From Branchipolynoe longqiensis (lineage: Eukaryota; Annelida; Polychaeta; Phyllodocida; Polynoidae), in the NCBI GenBank assembly GCA_030323885.1, contig CM059193.1, positions 55,766,749 through 55,830,748 of the forward strand: a DNA stretch of 64,000 bases, in the 5' to 3' direction. How positions within the stretch are numbered: the stretch's first letter is position 1; each line of letters begins with the position of its first letter. Shown in pieces: positions 63,918-64,000 of this stretch. Position numbers and translations under genes: made by a program. The notes under the pieces were generated by a model. The model saw only the letters and a list, made by a program, of their open reading frames with translations, searched no databases and was not told the DNA's origin.

Positions 63918-64000
63918 GGGGGTTTGCAGTTTTCACCTCAGTTCAAATGCAATGGATCAAGCATTCGCTGCAGACGCGGAATATCGTTGGATCAATCCTG
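63918..64000 (+). other. Receptor 3' UTR start
   Basis: Sequence after the TAA stop. No poly(A) signal is seen before the window ends. Confidence 0.5.

Overview
This looks like a eukaryotic, metazoan, repeat-rich genomic window. Its SINE, DIRS, PIF/Harbinger and Ty3 content, and one SINE that resembles (from memory only) a sequence common in gastropods, suggest a lophotrochozoan and most likely a mollusc. There are no prokaryotic operons, Shine-Dalgarno sites or CRISPR arrays. Introns with GT-AG borders are evident.

The only host protein gene I can build is a divergent ionotropic glutamate receptor (iGluR/IR-like) on the + strand. Eleven phase-compatible exons run from 17046 to the stop at 63917 and encode the last ~600 residues: part of the amino-terminal domain, ligand-binding lobe S1, M1, pore, M3, lobe S2, M4 and a very short tail. 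Exons upstream of 17046 were not found. The introns are built almost end to end from mobile and tandem repeats, and nearly every exon has a repeat within about 100 bases. A tRNA-Ser(GCT) gene lies at 28457-28538 inside one of these introns.

Region by region: 1-1460 holds two non-LTR retrotransposon 3' fragments. 1470-14659 is a nested LTR-retrotransposon locus. An old Ty3/gypsy copy contains a 5.2 kb PIF/Harbinger transposon (2169-7390, TSD TAA) and a second, complete copy of the same Ty3 family (8967-13992, TSD TACAG), which itself carries a SINE (10812-11220). 14660-17045 is mostly non-coding with a TIR element and a SINE. 17046-19600 carries three receptor exons, one of them embedded in a minisatellite. 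19850-29003 is a layered MITE zone that contains a second Harbinger (20370-26071), a 1.3 kb palindrome (26337-27662) and the tRNA. 29009-36030 holds MITEs, SINEs, one receptor exon and a 3 kb minisatellite that switches strand near 33165. 36074-41300 holds two receptor exons, MITEs, a GATA array and a 1.9 kb CATCAGTAA array with captured exon fragments. 41345-45475 is a broken RNase-H-bearing non-LTR element. 45577-50394 holds three receptor exons plus a minus-strand Ty3 integrase fragment. 50997-58547 is a DIRS-order tyrosine-recombinase retrotransposon with split direct repeats (A1...B1-A2-B2). 59260-60667 is a small non-autonomous LTR element. 61545-63917 contains two MITEs, a final minisatellite and the last two receptor exons.

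Functionally the transposons are self-contained modules: transposase plus a DNA-binding partner in each Harbinger, gag-pol in the Ty3 copies, and gag/RT-RNase H/recombinase in the DIRS element. Every element's transposase, polymerase or recombinase gene carries visible breaks, so this is mainly a fossil record of nested insertions inside one neuronal or chemosensory-type receptor gene.
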